A DNA stretch of 64,000 bases from Lates calcarifer (GCF_001640805.2 NC_066837.1:26250857-26314856), one strand, 5' to 3'; counted from the first letter of the stretch, positions 12,200-25,231 are shown. Program-made: numbers and translations. The notes: generated by a model not told the origin, from the letters alone.

Positions 12200-15100
12200 G
12201 TCAAACTGTGTTTAGCTGGAAACCAGCAGTATCTACAGTAACAGATTTTGAGTAGAGATGGTTGGTATTATCATGTGTACAGATAGTGAAGTGTAGTGAA
12301 TTATATCAGTGTAAAGCTGCCACAGTCTTTTAGTGTTTCGCTGCCACATCCACAAAATCCACAGGATGAAGTTTTGTGAATGGGGACCAATCAGTTCAAG
12401 GTGTTAAGAAGAGTGTAGGAGCTGAGTGAGCCTGGAAGAAAAGAGTAGCTCATTACTGCATCTAGTCACTATTCCTTCACCTGCGCTGTCATAACAACAC
12501 TGCACTGTTAAAGCTCTCTCTCTCTGTGTCTCACTTTGTGCTTTTCATTTTTCAGCCCTCTATGGCACTCTCTTTCTCTGTCTTTCAAAGTTTACAACTA
12601 TTGTCTGAAAGTTCACACTTTTAGTTTGGTGGCAGCATTGCACATTTTTTTCTTCTCCACTTTTCTTTTTTCTTCCTTTCTTCCTTGTGAGTTGCTCCAC
12701 ATCAGAGATCCGAGAGGGGCCTTTTGTGTCTGACTTTGCCCCAAAGGCAGTCGTCTTGCAAGGCAGATTAATAATTACAGAGTACACAACATTGGGGAAA
12801 ACAATTTCAACATCTTTGATGTCAAACATGAGAGAAACCAAAATTACAAAGAAAAAAAGGATGACGAGGAAAGGTCTTGAAAGATGGTCTTTCTTTCTGT
12901 CTGCCTCTCTCTTGGCAGTATTTCCTGTTATTGTTGCTTTCTACTGTTTCGCAGTGCATTAAAAACATTAAGGAGGACTTAAAAGAGAGGCGTCTGCCCC
13001 TGGAGGGCCAAATTTGAGAAGTGGCATTGCAACTATTCTTTGTGACGATGTCAGTGAAGATGAGAAGGAGCTATATATAATGTTTCACAGGATTTGGTCC
13101 ATCTGTTTACATGTTTGGGCACATCAGTGAGCTCATGAGATGTTTGTTTGTTTGTTTTGTGTAGCATTAGGATAAATAGAAACCATGACCAAAATATAAG
13201 AGGATAGAGCTGTCGTGGCCCTGAGTTATGATTATGGGCTGTAATTGAAAGGTTGAGGGTGCTCTTTCCTTTGCTTCACTATGTAACTCCCTATAACTGA
13301 AAAAGCCATGGATCATTGGAATGAAAATTTACAGTCTCTCCTGTCTTGTACTTTACAAAACCAATACTTTATTTGTCTTGTATAATACAGTGTGATTAGC
13401 CTGGCCCGGCCCTCTAAACACAAATGATTCCTATCCCCTTTTAATAATAATACTGAATGAATATCAACAAATCACAAAGAAAGCAACAAAAACCACAACT
13501 GACATTTAAACATGTTTTATATGAAATCTTTGAAATCCCCTCAGACAAAAGCCTGTCTTTAATTTGAGTTTATTGAGCTTATGCTACTCCTTTGTAACTT
13601 GCTTCTCCCGGTGTAGCTGAAGTTTGTTTGGGATTATCAACATCCAAAGTGAACATTCATTTTTAATACAAACTAGAAGACACCACAAAGCCTACAGAAT
13701 GGCCATGCAGCTAAATGAGCACCACTCTTACTGTTTTAACTACAGGTGAACATTATAACATTCACTAAGGTATCTATTTGTTATAAAAGTATTTATTATA
13801 GAAATGCTGTATTAGATTGTGGTAGTAGGTGTAGCTGCAAGGGCAGCAGTCTCAATTCAGATGGGTCCAGAGCAAACTGAGTATGATTTGTTTTTAACCT
13901 ACTCTTGTAAAGATTAAAGATTAAAGTTATCAATTTTTACCTGTTTTTCATCTTAGTTTTCCCTTAGTTTAGGGAAGAGACAGAGGCAGTGACCAACCTT
14001 GGTTATCAAATATAAGTCATGTCTGAATGCTTCCTAGCACAACATATGATTAAATACTAAACTGAAATACTTCACAGTTTTTTCTCCCTTTTTCTTTTCT
14101 TTTCAGAGAAAAAACACCCAACACTACTGAGAAATGTAGTTTAACAACATAACAATACTACTCCCCAGCCCTAGTGACAAAGTGAGTAAAATTATCAACT
14201 GAGCAAATGATAAATTATGCTTTCCCATAGATAACATGTTTATATACTGCCAACATGTGTGTGCATATTCAGTACCTGCACTTCAAATGTTGTGAGATTT
14301 GCTTTGAATGTGAGCAGGAGATTTATTGAGCTGTGTGAGGATTCATAGCTTAGATGTGAAAATTTCTTTTGGTTTTTCATGTTTGAATTCTTCGTGCTAC
14401 TCAGACAATTTGTTTATTTTGTCATACACAGGAAGAAGCACAGAACCAAGACACACAAGAACACTTTCCCCAGGTTTATCAATTTACAGCATAGAATCCA
14501 CAATTTCTGAGATGTACATTTCAAGATGTTCATAATCACTAACCAGATTATATTTACAGCCGTAGAAACATTTAATGGACATTTTAATGTGAGACTAAAG
14601 TTAGTTTTGCTATTATCAGTGTTCAACCTGTGCACTTGTGGCTTCTCCACTGCTGACATTCTGGATATGCAACAGTGAATTTGACAGGTGTCAGTATGGA
14701 AAGACTTGTCTTATCCTCTAAAAATGCTTGGAAGTGTTACACTGTGTGCTTTAACCGTGACAACAGGAACTGAGGTGTCAAAGCTAAAACGACACAGAGG
14801 AGAAGCCACATTGTACTTGAATCATGACAGCAAGTTCCCTGTTCGATGGATGTTGGCGCGTCGCCGCAGACGTACAGTATTTGCTGAAAACACAACAGTC
14901 ATCTGGAGGGGCTGTGACAGTTTTGGTGTGTCTTCAGTTTATTTACAATATCTTTTTGCGTTTGTGAAAACAACAATACAAACATACTGGAGCATCCTGT
15001 CATATGGAGTCCATCTGATTGTCATTTGTGACCAAGGTGAATGGGTTCATCACTGGATTGTGAAATACAGTGACTGTTATATACAGGCTGTGAGTTTGTA

Positions 15101-15774
15101 GAGTTGATGCTGAGTCAGTACATGTGATACCTGTTATTACTCGTGTCACACAAGCTTTTTTCTTCTCAGTTTGTGCTCATTGTCATCTGTTCTACATATG
15201 GAAATGCTGCAGCACATAAGTTTACGTAAGGAAAAGAAGTTGAGGTTAAAGCTGAACAAAATCTACAGTACATTTTCATATAAACAATGGAATGACTATG
15301 ATTAAGTGTAAGATGTTGCATGCAGTGACAAATTCACAGATATTCTGTAGTTCTCAGCTCTACAGAGCATTCTGGTTTCTCTCAGCTCATTGGTTTCATG
15401 TCCTGCAGCAAATGTAGCTTTTCCTGCACATTTTGGCCTTTCATCCACACGCAAACTGCGTTTTCGGTCACTGAAAACAGATGGTTAGCAAAACTCCTTC
15501 TAGTGTGAAGATATTCAGAAACCCTGTTTTCAGTGTTGATGTGTAGACAGGGAAAACTATCTAGTTGTTGTTGCTGGCAATAACTTTTTTCAGGCTTTAG
15601 ACTGGCTAACACGGCCTTATGGTTTGGGTAATATTGTTCCCTGTTGATTTAGCATGCTCTTGCCAGCACCAAACCACTTTGTGTTCTCATGTGGATGCAG
15701 GATTTTAATAAATACCTGTGTACATGTGGATTAGGCCTAAATATTTTGCTTCAGTCTCATGGCTCTCATTAACC
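12200..15774. other. Gene-free DNA
   Basis: Unique AT-rich sequence. The 137-codon frame at 14688-15101 begins with a weakly hydrophobic stretch but has no recognised domain, and I regard it as chance. Confidence 0.65.
13141..13159 (+). repeat. (TGTT)n microsatellite
   Basis: Four and a half units. Confidence 0.8.
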
Positions 15775-16080
15775 CTGCTTCTAGTAGCAGCAGGCAGCAG
15801 CTTTCAGTAGGAAATCTCTGACAAACCCATTACATACCACCTGTCCAGCACCAAACAGCAGATAGACATCACTAGCTGGTGAATATAGTAGAACATTTAG
15901 TGGCTAAATATCCAGTTTGTGGAGAATAGTATATATTATTATTAGTACATTAGACTTCTACTCATCAGACAGCCACAGTCATGACACCAAAAGAATGCTG
16001 ATGTTGATCCATGTCTGCTGGATGTGAAAACTGTCAGCTAACATGTTCTTAATACCAACTTTATGAGGTGAACATGTCAG
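15775..16080 (+). repeat. Teleost interspersed repeat, family A, copy 1
   Basis: It contains the run 'ccagcaccaaacagcagatagaca...agctggtgaatatagtagaacatttagtggcta', with similar wording in two other places in the window (about 40.8 kb and, inverted, 52.5 kb). The downstream part (atgctgatgttgatccatgtctgctggatg) fits a repeat remembered from perciform genomes. It has no coding capacity and diffuse borders. Confidence 0.6.
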
Positions 16081-16470
16081 TGTCAGTGTTAGCACCTTGT
16101 TATGCTGTGGCCAAAACCTCATTATATTTATGTATTATGTTCAGGCAACTGGCAACTTTAATTAGGCAAGTATAAGAGATCAAATGTTATAATCCATACT
16201 TAAAATTATTATATAATTTAGAGCAGAATTTTTTTTACTCATTAGTAATAGAGGTGGAGTGTGTACCTTGACCACAACTTGCTTTTCACCAATTTGGCAC
16301 TTAGTAAAATTACTGCTGCTAAGTAGTGACTTCTTCAAACTGATCACCCCACAAATGGTGCTAAAATATCCAACTCTGTCCATTTACTAGACCAGGAGTT
16401 AAAATGAGTCTTTAAAGGCAACACTCTCTGTGGCAGCTTCACAATAAAAGTGGAGATTCTAGTGGAAATG

Positions 16471-16609
16471 CTCTGGTGGCTGAACAGTTACAGTCAATGC
16501 CACAAAGCCCATGGGTCAGATCTGGCCAGGGATTACCATCATACCCTTTCTCCATGTTTCCTGTCTCCACTCTTAACTATAAAATAAAGACAACATGCAG
16601 AAAAAAATT
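16471..16609 (+). mobile_element. Degenerate tRNA-derived SINE
   Basis: An A-box-like stretch (tggctgaacagttac) is followed about 35 bases later by a B-box-like stretch (gggtcagatctgg). Then comes the tail typical of a common percomorph SINE (accatcataccctttctccatgtttcctgtctcc...aaaataaagaca) ending in an A-rich run. A second copy lies at 23.1 kb. RNA polymerase III box spacing and the tail support a SINE; the family name is not assigned. Confidence 0.6.
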
Positions 16610-19590
16610 ATTTAGAAAAGTAGTAGTTTGCTGATGTTTAATGTGAGCACCTACAGGAAATGTTAAAGTGCAGATTGATCAGAGTGACAATAAAACTGCA
16701 TGCTGTAAAACCAAAACAACTGGAAGATGTTAAAACATTCCATAGAGCTGAGGGGGATGGCAGACTTGGGCAATAATCATCACTAGAAATGATACCCTTG
16801 ATATTACACATTGTCAATATAAAAATATGCAGCTTAAAAGTTAAACAGATTGAGTCTTTTAAAAGTCACACCTCTGCAGTCACACACTGAGGTGGAGACT
16901 AATTCCAGGAATAAAAGCTCAAATAAACCACTCTAGACATGCTTGTTGTGACATTAGGTAGCAGCATAACGGGAAGTTACTGGGTTTACGGATGCTTTGG
17001 GCAGCTGTTCACTCAGCAGGTAGGAGCAGCAGTGAAACCACATGGAGCAGGTGTGTGTGTGTGCAGGGCAGTGAGGGAGCTGAGGAGCAGCAGCAGGTGG
17101 GGAAGAGGAAGTTTTTCTTAACTGTGAGGGTACAGTCAGACACAGAAAGGTCAATTTTAACATGGTGACCTCTCACACCTTGAAGACTTCTGTCCTTTCA
17201 CGGCCTAATGACAAATCAAGGTTCAAAGCTATTCTCAATATCCTGCTTGTATTTACTGTTCACACATATAAGCCCAGCATTCATAAATCCATTCTGTTCA
17301 ACTTCTGTTAATGCAATGTTTAACAGACTTTTTCTCCCTAGTGTTTTAAATTCATGACACCCAGTTGGTGCAGTTCATTAATGAATATTATGTATCTGAA
17401 TATCTGAACATATTATTTGGACTAACTGCTAAACTAATAGAGTTTAGTGGACAGGAAAATACTCTCTGACTTCAAATAATAATTTGTGATGGCTTGTTTC
17501 TCCAAGTTAAATATTCTCAAAAGCATGTGTAGCCTCCTCCAATGAATAACTGAATCTTTATTTGTACTTCATTTTGAAGCAAGAAAATTCAGTCAACTTG
17601 TGAGTGCAAGAAAACCAGATTGTTTTTTACTATGTGTGTAATTTATCCTTTGCCCTGTAAAATTGCATTATAACCAAACTTTTCCTTTGTTGATAACTTA
17701 GTGAAATGTCAATTTAGTTTCAAGTTTAAATTGTTTAATTACCTCTTTCAGAGCTTAGAATCTTGAATTCAGTTGACTGAATGTCATTTACTTGACGTTG
17801 GGTAAACTCAAAGTCTAAACTTAAGCTATTAAGTTAAGTCACCTAACTCAAAGGTTTTTTTTCTCAACGTTTTCTTTCAAACAGTGAAGAAACAAGACAC
17901 ATTTTTGGTAGGAGGAGGACTTGGTGTTGGTAATTTGAAAACACATTTGACGAAATGGAGACTTTGGTATCCAAATGTATTTTCTTTCTCTGTGCCATTC
18001 TACAAGCATCATCTGTTTCCAGTAAAAAACAAAAAAGTGCATTAAGGGGATATACATGTATAAATGTGGGAAAAAAAAATCCACTTGTTAAAGTTGACAT
18101 AAACATGTCGACATCCAGTGGTTTGGTTTAGATATAATGGGGGCAGCAAGGAAATGTGTCAGCAGCATTAGTCACACTCTGAAGCTGCCTCAGACTGCTC
18201 TGAAGATCAAACTGAGGCATCACAGATTGACTGCAAGTCTGACATCCACTTCCAAAGACATCGGTTTGTGATTGCGAAATTCCTGGTTTTCCTGGTAACG
18301 GCTGACGAAGATGTTCTGCAAAAGTCCCACTGAGACCTCAAGGTTGGGGGGAGGGCAGATGATACCATCAAATTAGATCCATGAAAAAACATCACTGTAT
18401 ATGCAGAAAAGCTTTATTCCAACCTTCAGGGATTCTGATGGTAAGTCTCATTTTTTTTCCTCATTTCCAGAAAAAAGTGTGAAGAGGCAGAAAAAAAGAA
18501 GAAAAAAGAGCTGTAATACTGAAACAAACAACAGGGAGACAGCTGCATTCAATTTCCTGCGGCATGCTGTTTCCATCACAAGGTCTTTTCAGATGCACCA
18601 ATTGAGCCGAGGTTGGGAATGGCCATGAATCTAAACCAGTCTTTCCCTCTCTGCACTTGGCTTAATGAGGGTTACATGTAGGAATGTCGGTTCTCACCCC
18701 ACACCTTTTCCCCATGGGCTTTTTTGGAATGATAAAGGAACAAACAGTGCGTTCTTTAAATAATTTTCCATCCCTCATGGCCAGAAACTGAAATTCATAC
18801 ACAACTTAATCACAATCATTAACAAAATCATAAATAATTTTAATATTTTCCACCAGAGCTGATGATCTAGCGTGGTACCCCAGAGCCAAATCTTTAAACT
18901 GTGCAAAAGACAGAGAAATTCCTACTGACATCTCAGACTTCCCAAATCAGTTCCTGATCATGTGCACACATCTTCCATGCTTTTACTGCTGTGATATCTT
19001 TAAAACAAAAAAAAAATTGGGACAGTGTATTTTCCATCCTTAAGCTTTCTGAAATGATATGTTCCATCTGGTTGCAAAGAGGGATTGTTTTTGTATGGCC
19101 AGATGAAATTGCAAACATCTCTGCATAATTATTTCAGAGAGCATCCTGTTTTGAATAACACTGTGCTCTGAAGAGAACTGTGTGCTGGTAAACAACAACA
19201 TACTCCTCACATGGCCCCGCTTTTCCTGTTAGAGGCCTTTATATCAGGTCCAGAACCTGTTTTTCATAAGATCATGAAGAACACGTCGTTCAGCTCTTGA
19301 TGGAGAAATGTGAATATCAGCAGTTAATGGCAACTGTTGAGAACGTTTGTATATATTGAATGTCCCTGGACCTCATTAGCTGGTGTCCTTATTAAGAGTC
19401 TCCTTGCTATCCCCTGGAGAAACCTGGTGAGAGTCTTCCCATGTCACCCCCCCTCCGTCTCTCACTCATTCCCCCAGTTTCTCTCTTCCTTGACATGCCC
19501 TTTGAACTTCCCTCAGTCTCTAGTCCTGCATCAAAGCTTTGATAGAGGCTTCCTCTTTCCTCTTCTCAAGGTGAAGAGCTGGTTTCATGT
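16610..19590. other. Gene-free DNA
   Basis: AT-rich sequence. Around 17500-17880 there are recurring aagtt/aactc words and a small palindrome (attcagttgactgaat) that may be an eroded inverted-repeat element, not firm enough to call. Confidence 0.6.
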
Positions 19591-19591
19591 G

Positions 19592-19592
19592 C

Positions 19593-19669
<77 letters not shown>

Positions 19670-19680
19670 GTATGTATGTA
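19592..19680 (+). repeat. Composite (TA)n-(CA)n-(GTAT)n microsatellite
   Basis: Alternating TA to about 19629, then CA to 19665, then GTAT units. It yields Ile-Tyr and Thr-His chance peptides. Length variation between individuals is very likely. Confidence 0.95.
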
Positions 19681-20001
19681 AGACTGAGATGGCCAAAACA
19701 TGCATTAAAATGTCTGCCCATTACTTATTACTGCCTTTATAATTGTGATACAGGTCTTCTCTTTTTTCTCCATTACACACTTGAAACTGTATGATACTAG
19801 TTATACTTCTCCAAACTGAGAAAATCTGTCCATCAGTTTAACAAAAAAAGAGGGGTCATTTTCTCATTTATGTTCTCTTTAGGTTCCTGCAAACTACCCA
19901 GCTATTTAACCAGGAAAGGGCTTCTCCTTGGCATTGAGCCAAAATTAAAACTCTGAAATTTTTAAATTGTTAAATTATTTACTAATCATTTATTATTTTG
20001 C

Positions 20002-20074
20002 CATGTTTTGGGGTGCAAATTACTGATAGGGACAAATTTTTTGTCCCTATCAATCATTTATACCCAAAAACATG
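20002..20074. repeat. Long imperfect hairpin, 35-bp arms, 3-base loop
   Basis: The left arm 20002-20036 and the reverse complement of the right arm 20040-20074 agree at 30 of 35 positions. The inner 13 bp (TGATAGGGACAAA) are perfect around a TTT loop. Pairing continues less well outward to roughly 19985-20095 with T-rich/A-rich flanks. It could be a tiny inverted-repeat element, a palindromic duplication or a transcribed hairpin. The A/T-rich outer stem is less like a microRNA precursor. Confidence 0.8.
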
Positions 20075-20237
20075 TGAAAATAAACTTATTATTACTTATT
20101 TCTCTTTTAAAACAGGAGCAACCTACCCTCCTTTTGCTTCTTTCCCAAGTTTGTATGTGTTCTTTTTTCATTATTTTATATGGAGTTGTGAGTATTAAAT
20201 TAGAAAGTATGAAAAAGTATGCAAAATACTAGTATGC

Positions 20238-20255
20238 AAAAAAAAAAAAAAAAAA
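20238..20255 (+). repeat. Poly-A, 18 bases
   Basis: A run followed by gaaataaaatgaaataaaac. It could be the decayed tail of a retroposed sequence, but nothing upstream is recognisable. Confidence 0.9.
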
Positions 20256-20673
20256 GAAATAAAATGAAATAAAACAGTAAAAGGCACCTAGTGCTGATCA
20301 CTAAAAGTCTCCAGTATTTACAGTAACAAAATTATCATGTTTGTCTGTGGCTGAACTGGTAACAGGCAGAGAAGCAGAAGTGAATATAGAAGTGGTGTGC
20401 ATACTCACAGGACCTTTCTTAAGTAAGTCAATTTTGATTTTGGAAAAAGTGCTGTTATGCACATGGTGTTTTCAAATTACTATAAACATTAGCTTCTTCA
20501 ACGTGTGGAAAACAAGTGGCTTGTGCACCTGTGTGTCTGCAGTTACACTTGTGAGGCTGAAATGCCAGCCTCATGTCAGTGCAGCAGAAATAGGTCAAGC
20601 CTAACACACATGGATACACACTCACATGCACACAGATAGATGAATTACTCATTCTCTTTCATGGCCTTTGTAG

Positions 20674-20781
20674 AAGGAGGAAGCGGATGCCGATGCAAAA
20701 AGATCAAAACCCCCGTGTGCGAAAAAACAAGTGTCCTCCTCCCAGCAGCCGAGGCAGGAGGGAGGAAGAGTCGCTCAACAG
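20674..20781 (+). other. Exon-like segment, 108 bp, open in all three frames
   Basis: The stretch follows ctctttcatggcctttgtag (good acceptor) and ends CAACAG|GTTTGT (moderate donor). It is exactly 108 bp and contains no TAA, TAG or TGA in any forward frame. It is clearly richer in G+C than its surroundings. In the frame starting at the first base the peptide is Lys/Glu/Ala/Ser/Gln-rich (begins KEEADADAKRSKPPCAKK), hydrophilic and disordered-looking. Skipping or including a 108-bp exon would preserve phase. An alternative donor, CCAG|GTATCT, would extend it to 20848. No homology is recognised. It may be a cassette or untranslated exon, or a chance GC-rich block. Confidence 0.22.
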
Positions 20782-20849
20782 GTTTGTGTCACTTCCTCTA
20801 ACTCTGCAGCTTCTCACTGCGCGTCCTTGGCTGCTCCGTCCCTGCCAGG

Positions 20850-22270
20850 TATCTGTTTTTGGATCCTTTCTTTGTGGAAACGTCTGTGCTATCTGCACAG
20901 CAGTTTGAAGCTGCTTTTCCTCTTCCTGTGTCTGTGGAAAACACAATCAAAGAGAAAAATCAATGTATCCTCAAGCAATAAAAAAGTCAATAGCTTTCAT
21001 AGAATCTATATTTAGTGTAGAGTGATATAGAGATTCTCAGCTCTGCCAGGCTGCAATTTGCAAGACAGATCCCCACATTCATTTATTCATCATTCATTAC
21101 TCCCTTCTACTGTTGCTTTATGAATCATAACTCTGTAAATGCTTCATATATATTTTTCCATCTAACTCAGGCATGTATATGTGTATATAGTTGTGGGTGT
21201 GTTTATGTGTGGGAGATAGTGGTGGAGGATGGTAATGTGACGGTATCAATTTTCTGAGAAGATTGAGCGCTTGTACAATTTATTATCTTATGAATTTGCC
21301 CAGGTTCATTCCTACTTTCATTATATGAGCTATATTACATCCTGGAGTTATCTAATATTAGTATCACCTAATCTTGATTAATAATCTTACCTCATTTCTC
21401 TGTGTTTGAAATATATCATGCAGATGACTCTGTGTAATATATGCAGAGAACAGTTCTATTGTTTGGTGGTAAATGGTTTCTTTTGAAGGAAGAACTCCTT
21501 ATTAAAATCCTATCTGCAGCATTATCTCAGTGCCTGTGTGGTTAGACATGTATACAATGCAGCAACCCCCCAACCCACGCTGGATGAAATGCATTAACCA
21601 ATCACCATCAGGGCGCTGCATCAGGGAGGGAGACCCTAGCAACAGCTGGATACCTGTTGGCCAAATAGTACCGTTGGCATCTATTCCAAGCTGCAGATTC
21701 CTGTCTGACCATCAAATTCAGCACGTCTGACAGAGTATCAGTTATCCCTCACTTCACCGTGATACTGCTGCAGCTGCACAGATTTAGTGAGGAAAAAAAA
21801 AGAGAAAAAGAGTAAAATCATTTAGAAATTTTTAAATGAAGAAATCCCTTTGATGGGAAAGGGTCCAGGGAGGGTAGCCTCCTTCCAAATTATGCTTCTG
21901 ATCTCAAGCCAGTTTATAATTTCTTAGTAATAAGTGTGTCAAATTCTAGATTGAATTTCAGCCAAGTCGAGTTCAGGGCCATGTAAATCTGTGTTGCTTT
22001 TCGGGCCATGTGTCCACACACACAGACACGCTCACACACATCCTTAATTTCATTCTTTTTAGAACTTTTTTTGTAATATGAAATGGACATTAACAAAATA
22101 AAATGTGTAGTGATTCTGAAATTATGAAAGCGTGTAATACCTCTCTAATACGTACCTTAGCTCACTTTCCTTATATCAAGTTTATTTTGTGGAAAAAAAT
22201 AATATACAGAGTAACATTATTCTTTCTTCTTTTTTAAAATCATGGTTTTCTACACCTGCTGTGAATGATA
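20850..22270. other. Gene-free DNA
   Basis: Unique AT-rich sequence; short frames only. 21530-21730 is mildly GC-richer without recognisable signals. Confidence 0.6.
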
Positions 22271-22274
22271 GTGT

Positions 22275-22480
22275 TATTACGTAGGTTAGGGAAAGATCAC
22301 GGTTATGGCAAAGAAGCTATGGCTAGGGTTTGTAGCTAAAAGATCAGCAGTAGGGTTAATTAAAAACAAGCTTTAACTCAAACACTTATGACAAGATGCC
22401 AACTCCAGTCTCTTGTATTGAAGTCTCACACAACACATGACCATTTATTACCTTGAGCTCCACACCCTCACTTTCTGCCT
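22275..22480 (+). repeat. Teleost interspersed repeat, family B, copy 1 (degenerate)
   Basis: It includes 'ggttagggaaagatcacggttatgg' and, further on, 'actccagtctcttgtattgaagtct...gaccatttattaccttgagctcc'. The same order of landmarks appears at 61.1-61.3 kb (ggttagggaatgattgtggtcatgg...gatctcccatgtcaaagtcca...acccatcc...acctcc). It has no coding capacity. Confidence 0.45.
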
Positions 22481-22756
22481 TGCTACATAAAGGGCACGCT
22501 GCTTTCTGTATATGAATGCAATTGCAAGGATACTGGGCTGATTAAACATGATGTGCAATATAAGTGAAGACATCAGTTTCTCATTGAAGTACATCTCACG
22601 TGATGAATTCACATACAGGCATATGTGGATTTTAGTTAAACATGAATGTTTTCACAAGTGAAATTTCACTGTGGCTTTCATTCAGTACGTTTACATTAGC
22701 TGTGTAAACAGCGTATTCTGTTTGGATATTCTGAATTTAGCATAGGTGGCATATGC

Positions 22757-22772
22757 TTTTTTTTTTTTTTTT
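22757..22772 (+). repeat. Poly-T, 16 bases
   Basis: Uninterrupted T run in otherwise unique DNA. Confidence 0.9.
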
Positions 22773-23039
22773 GAGCATTCTCTGGACATGTATACAGTCC
22801 ACACATGGCCTCTTGCCTGTTTACAGTCAGCTCTCTGCAACTACACAACACAAAGCAACTACACAACAGTTGCAAGGCAGGGGGAGAAATACATGCCCTA
22901 AAGAAAAGCCCACATTTCTGGGTGGAAGGAGAAACACACCTATTTTTAAACAATATGAAAGACTTGGATGTCGGGCGAAGCTGTTGGACGTATGTCATGG
23001 AGGTGTTTACATTAATCAGAGTATGCATGGCTAGGGAAC

Positions 23040-23204
23040 CTGATAGACGTGTACCACATGGCACCATGCCTTAGCAGCGAGCCTCCGGTCAGCTCCAATC
23101 TGGCTGGCCTTGCTGCTTGTCATTCCCTACTCTCTCTCCCACTTCCTGTCTACCTCACTGTCCTGTCAAAGAAAGGCATAAATCTAAAAAATAATTTAAG
23201 GAAA
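23040..23204 (+). mobile_element. tRNA-derived SINE, better preserved tail
   Basis: The B-box-like ggtcagctccaatc is followed by 'ccttgctgcttgtcattccctactctctctcccacttcctgtct...tgtcaaagaaaggcataaa' and an A-rich end. This tail is highly characteristic of a SINE abundant in perch-like fishes and shares its layout with the copy at 16.5 kb. The 5' half is diverged, so the left border is approximate. Confidence 0.65.
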
Positions 23205-24929
23205 AAAGCATATACATGGCTGCATGTAAAGGGAAATATTGGTGGAACATTCATTTTTCTTAACTTAGTAGAAATGTAATCAGTATTCACAATGCACTCT
23301 CTAAGGAGTCTAAAAACGGTAAAATGAGGTCAAGACATTAAGAAACATTACCTTTTTATTTAAAGGATCTGTTAATAACAGATTTTAAACATCAAAGTCT
23401 GTTTACAGGTGCAAATATGGAAAAAAAAGCTGTATAAATCTTTTCATGGTAACCCTTTAACCTATGTTTTAGTACAAACACTACTCTGAACCTAGCAGGT
23501 TTTGTGGTCAAAATGTCAAGAATAACAGTTTAAACAGCTGAATATCCAGGCTATCCCACCCTTCACTGCTTCATCTTAATATAGTTCCAAGCTGCAGTCA
23601 TTTGTGGTCCTTCACTGCTAATAGCATCCCCTTAAATGAGCTCCCATTTCCTCATCTCATCTGAGCCCAGCATGACCCACAGATAGGCCCTTGTAAATTC
23701 TCCCCCCATCTGGCTCCTTTTAAGTCTATGTCAGACTGTCCATAATCGCTCTGTCAAAAAGGCATCCCGTCACCACCGCTTGTTATGAGGTAGTGCAGAG
23801 CAGGAGGCTGAGACATACCAGAGTCAGAGCAGTCTAGAGAGCCTGCCAGCCCTCTTCATGTAACATGAGGAAATGAGTTTGTGTCAGGACTATTTTGGAG
23901 TTGCTTTGAAGTCTTATTTTACCCCCTTTGCCTCCAGGGGGACAGCACAGAAAGCAAAGGGTGGGGGGGCAGGGCCTGGTGGTACAATGTGGCGAAATCT
24001 GCCGAAATGGCCTGAAAACCCAAAAGGCACTGCACTCGTGATCTTGTGCCTGGGTGGTCAAAGCACATAGAAATGCATCACTGGTCAGATCAGGTATGTA
24101 TGTCACTGTGTCACATACTGTATGGGCATGTTTGTGTAGTAGGATTTTTTTTTTTATGTCAGCTATGGCGCTCATGTTTTGCATGCATAAACATGTCCTT
24201 AGGAAAGAGTTTCATTATCCTGAGGCCTTTATTACTCTCTGTTTTATTTATGTAGTGTTAACTTCTAAGGCAAATGTGATTCTTTTATAGCTTTGAGCTT
24301 AGAGTGGTGTATGCATATATGTAGCAGTACATGGAAATACCTTGAAGAAGAGACTCAAGTTTACAGTACAAAGTCATTGTTCATATGTATTTTCTTTTAT
24401 TTGACAGCTGTTGCACACGCACCTTAAAAGAGAAATACACAAGACACAAAAAAACATTAAACAGACACATCACAATCCCACTACTGAAAAAGACATATTG
24501 TTATTATCATATTGTACAAATTCATAGATCAATAGTCAGCACAGGGTCTGTCGATATAAGCCGGGAGCGACGGAAGGAGGGGGGAGGGGAATATTCCTCT
24601 AGACCAAACAATGATTTTTATTCACTCACAGGCAAACACAAATATCTATACACACTTGGGACCACCTTAAAATTGCTTCACACACTGAGGTGTAGTGCAT
24701 TAGAAAGTAATAAGCCCATAAGTGACCAGTCAGCAGCACCTTGACCTTGGATGCAAGTTTTTATGGTCAGCGAAGGGGCCACCCACTCCATCTCAAACTC
24801 CCCAATTGCTTCTATAGAATCAGCAGTAACAACGGTGAGGAACTGCAGAACAATAATATCAGCACAACCTGAATTCACACATGCGCGCATGTACATACAC
24901 ACACATAGTCTTTGGTGAAGATGGTGGAT
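23205..24929. other. Gene-free DNA
   Basis: Unique sequence with the weak CTCF-like site at 23931. No exon pair or repeat is recognised. Confidence 0.6.
23931..23946 (+). promoter_or_regulatory. Weak CTCF-like motif
   Basis: CCTCCAGGGGGACAGC resembles the CTCF consensus but has A where the core usually has C. It is 1.1 kb from the better motif at 25048. Confidence 0.2.
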
Positions 24930-25047
24930 GCTTCCCACCCCCTGTTGCGTCCGGAGCGATGTTCCTGGAACGGGGACAGCAAGAGGGGCATCCCGCAGTG
25001 CTTTTTGAGCGTCCTTGCCAGCACCAGACAACTTCACTATCCCTGCC

Positions 25048-25061
25048 CTAGCAGGGGGCGA
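25048..25061 (+). promoter_or_regulatory. CTCF-core-like motif
   Basis: CTAGCAGGGGGCGA agrees with the CTCF core CCACCAGGGGGCGC at 11 of 14 positions, including the invariant AGGGGGCG. It has the same orientation as the motif at 63031 and lies at the left edge of the GC-rich block. Confidence 0.35.
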
Positions 25062-25210
25062 TAATCACATCAAGCTCCCCCTGACAAGAGGCATTGAATT
25101 CAGCTTCGGTCCCCTTAAGAGTCTGGCATCCAGCAGTCTCTCCTGAACATGCTGCTGACGTTACAATGAGAAGGTTTGTGTTTTCATTTTTTCACTCTGC
25201 ATCACACTTG

Positions 25211-25231
25211 TTTTTTTTTTTGTTTTTTTTT
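25211..25231 (+). repeat. T-rich tract
   Basis: Eleven T, one G, nine T. Confidence 0.9.

Noticed and set aside
14688..15101. 137-codon plus-strand frame with mildly hydrophobic start
   Set aside because: No signal-peptide-like end to the hydrophobic part, no domain and no splice context. Frames of this length are expected by chance in 64 kb.
17760..17880. attcagttgactgaat palindrome and aagttaagtca words as a transposon terminus
   Set aside because: Arms are only 7 bp and no matching opposite terminus was found.
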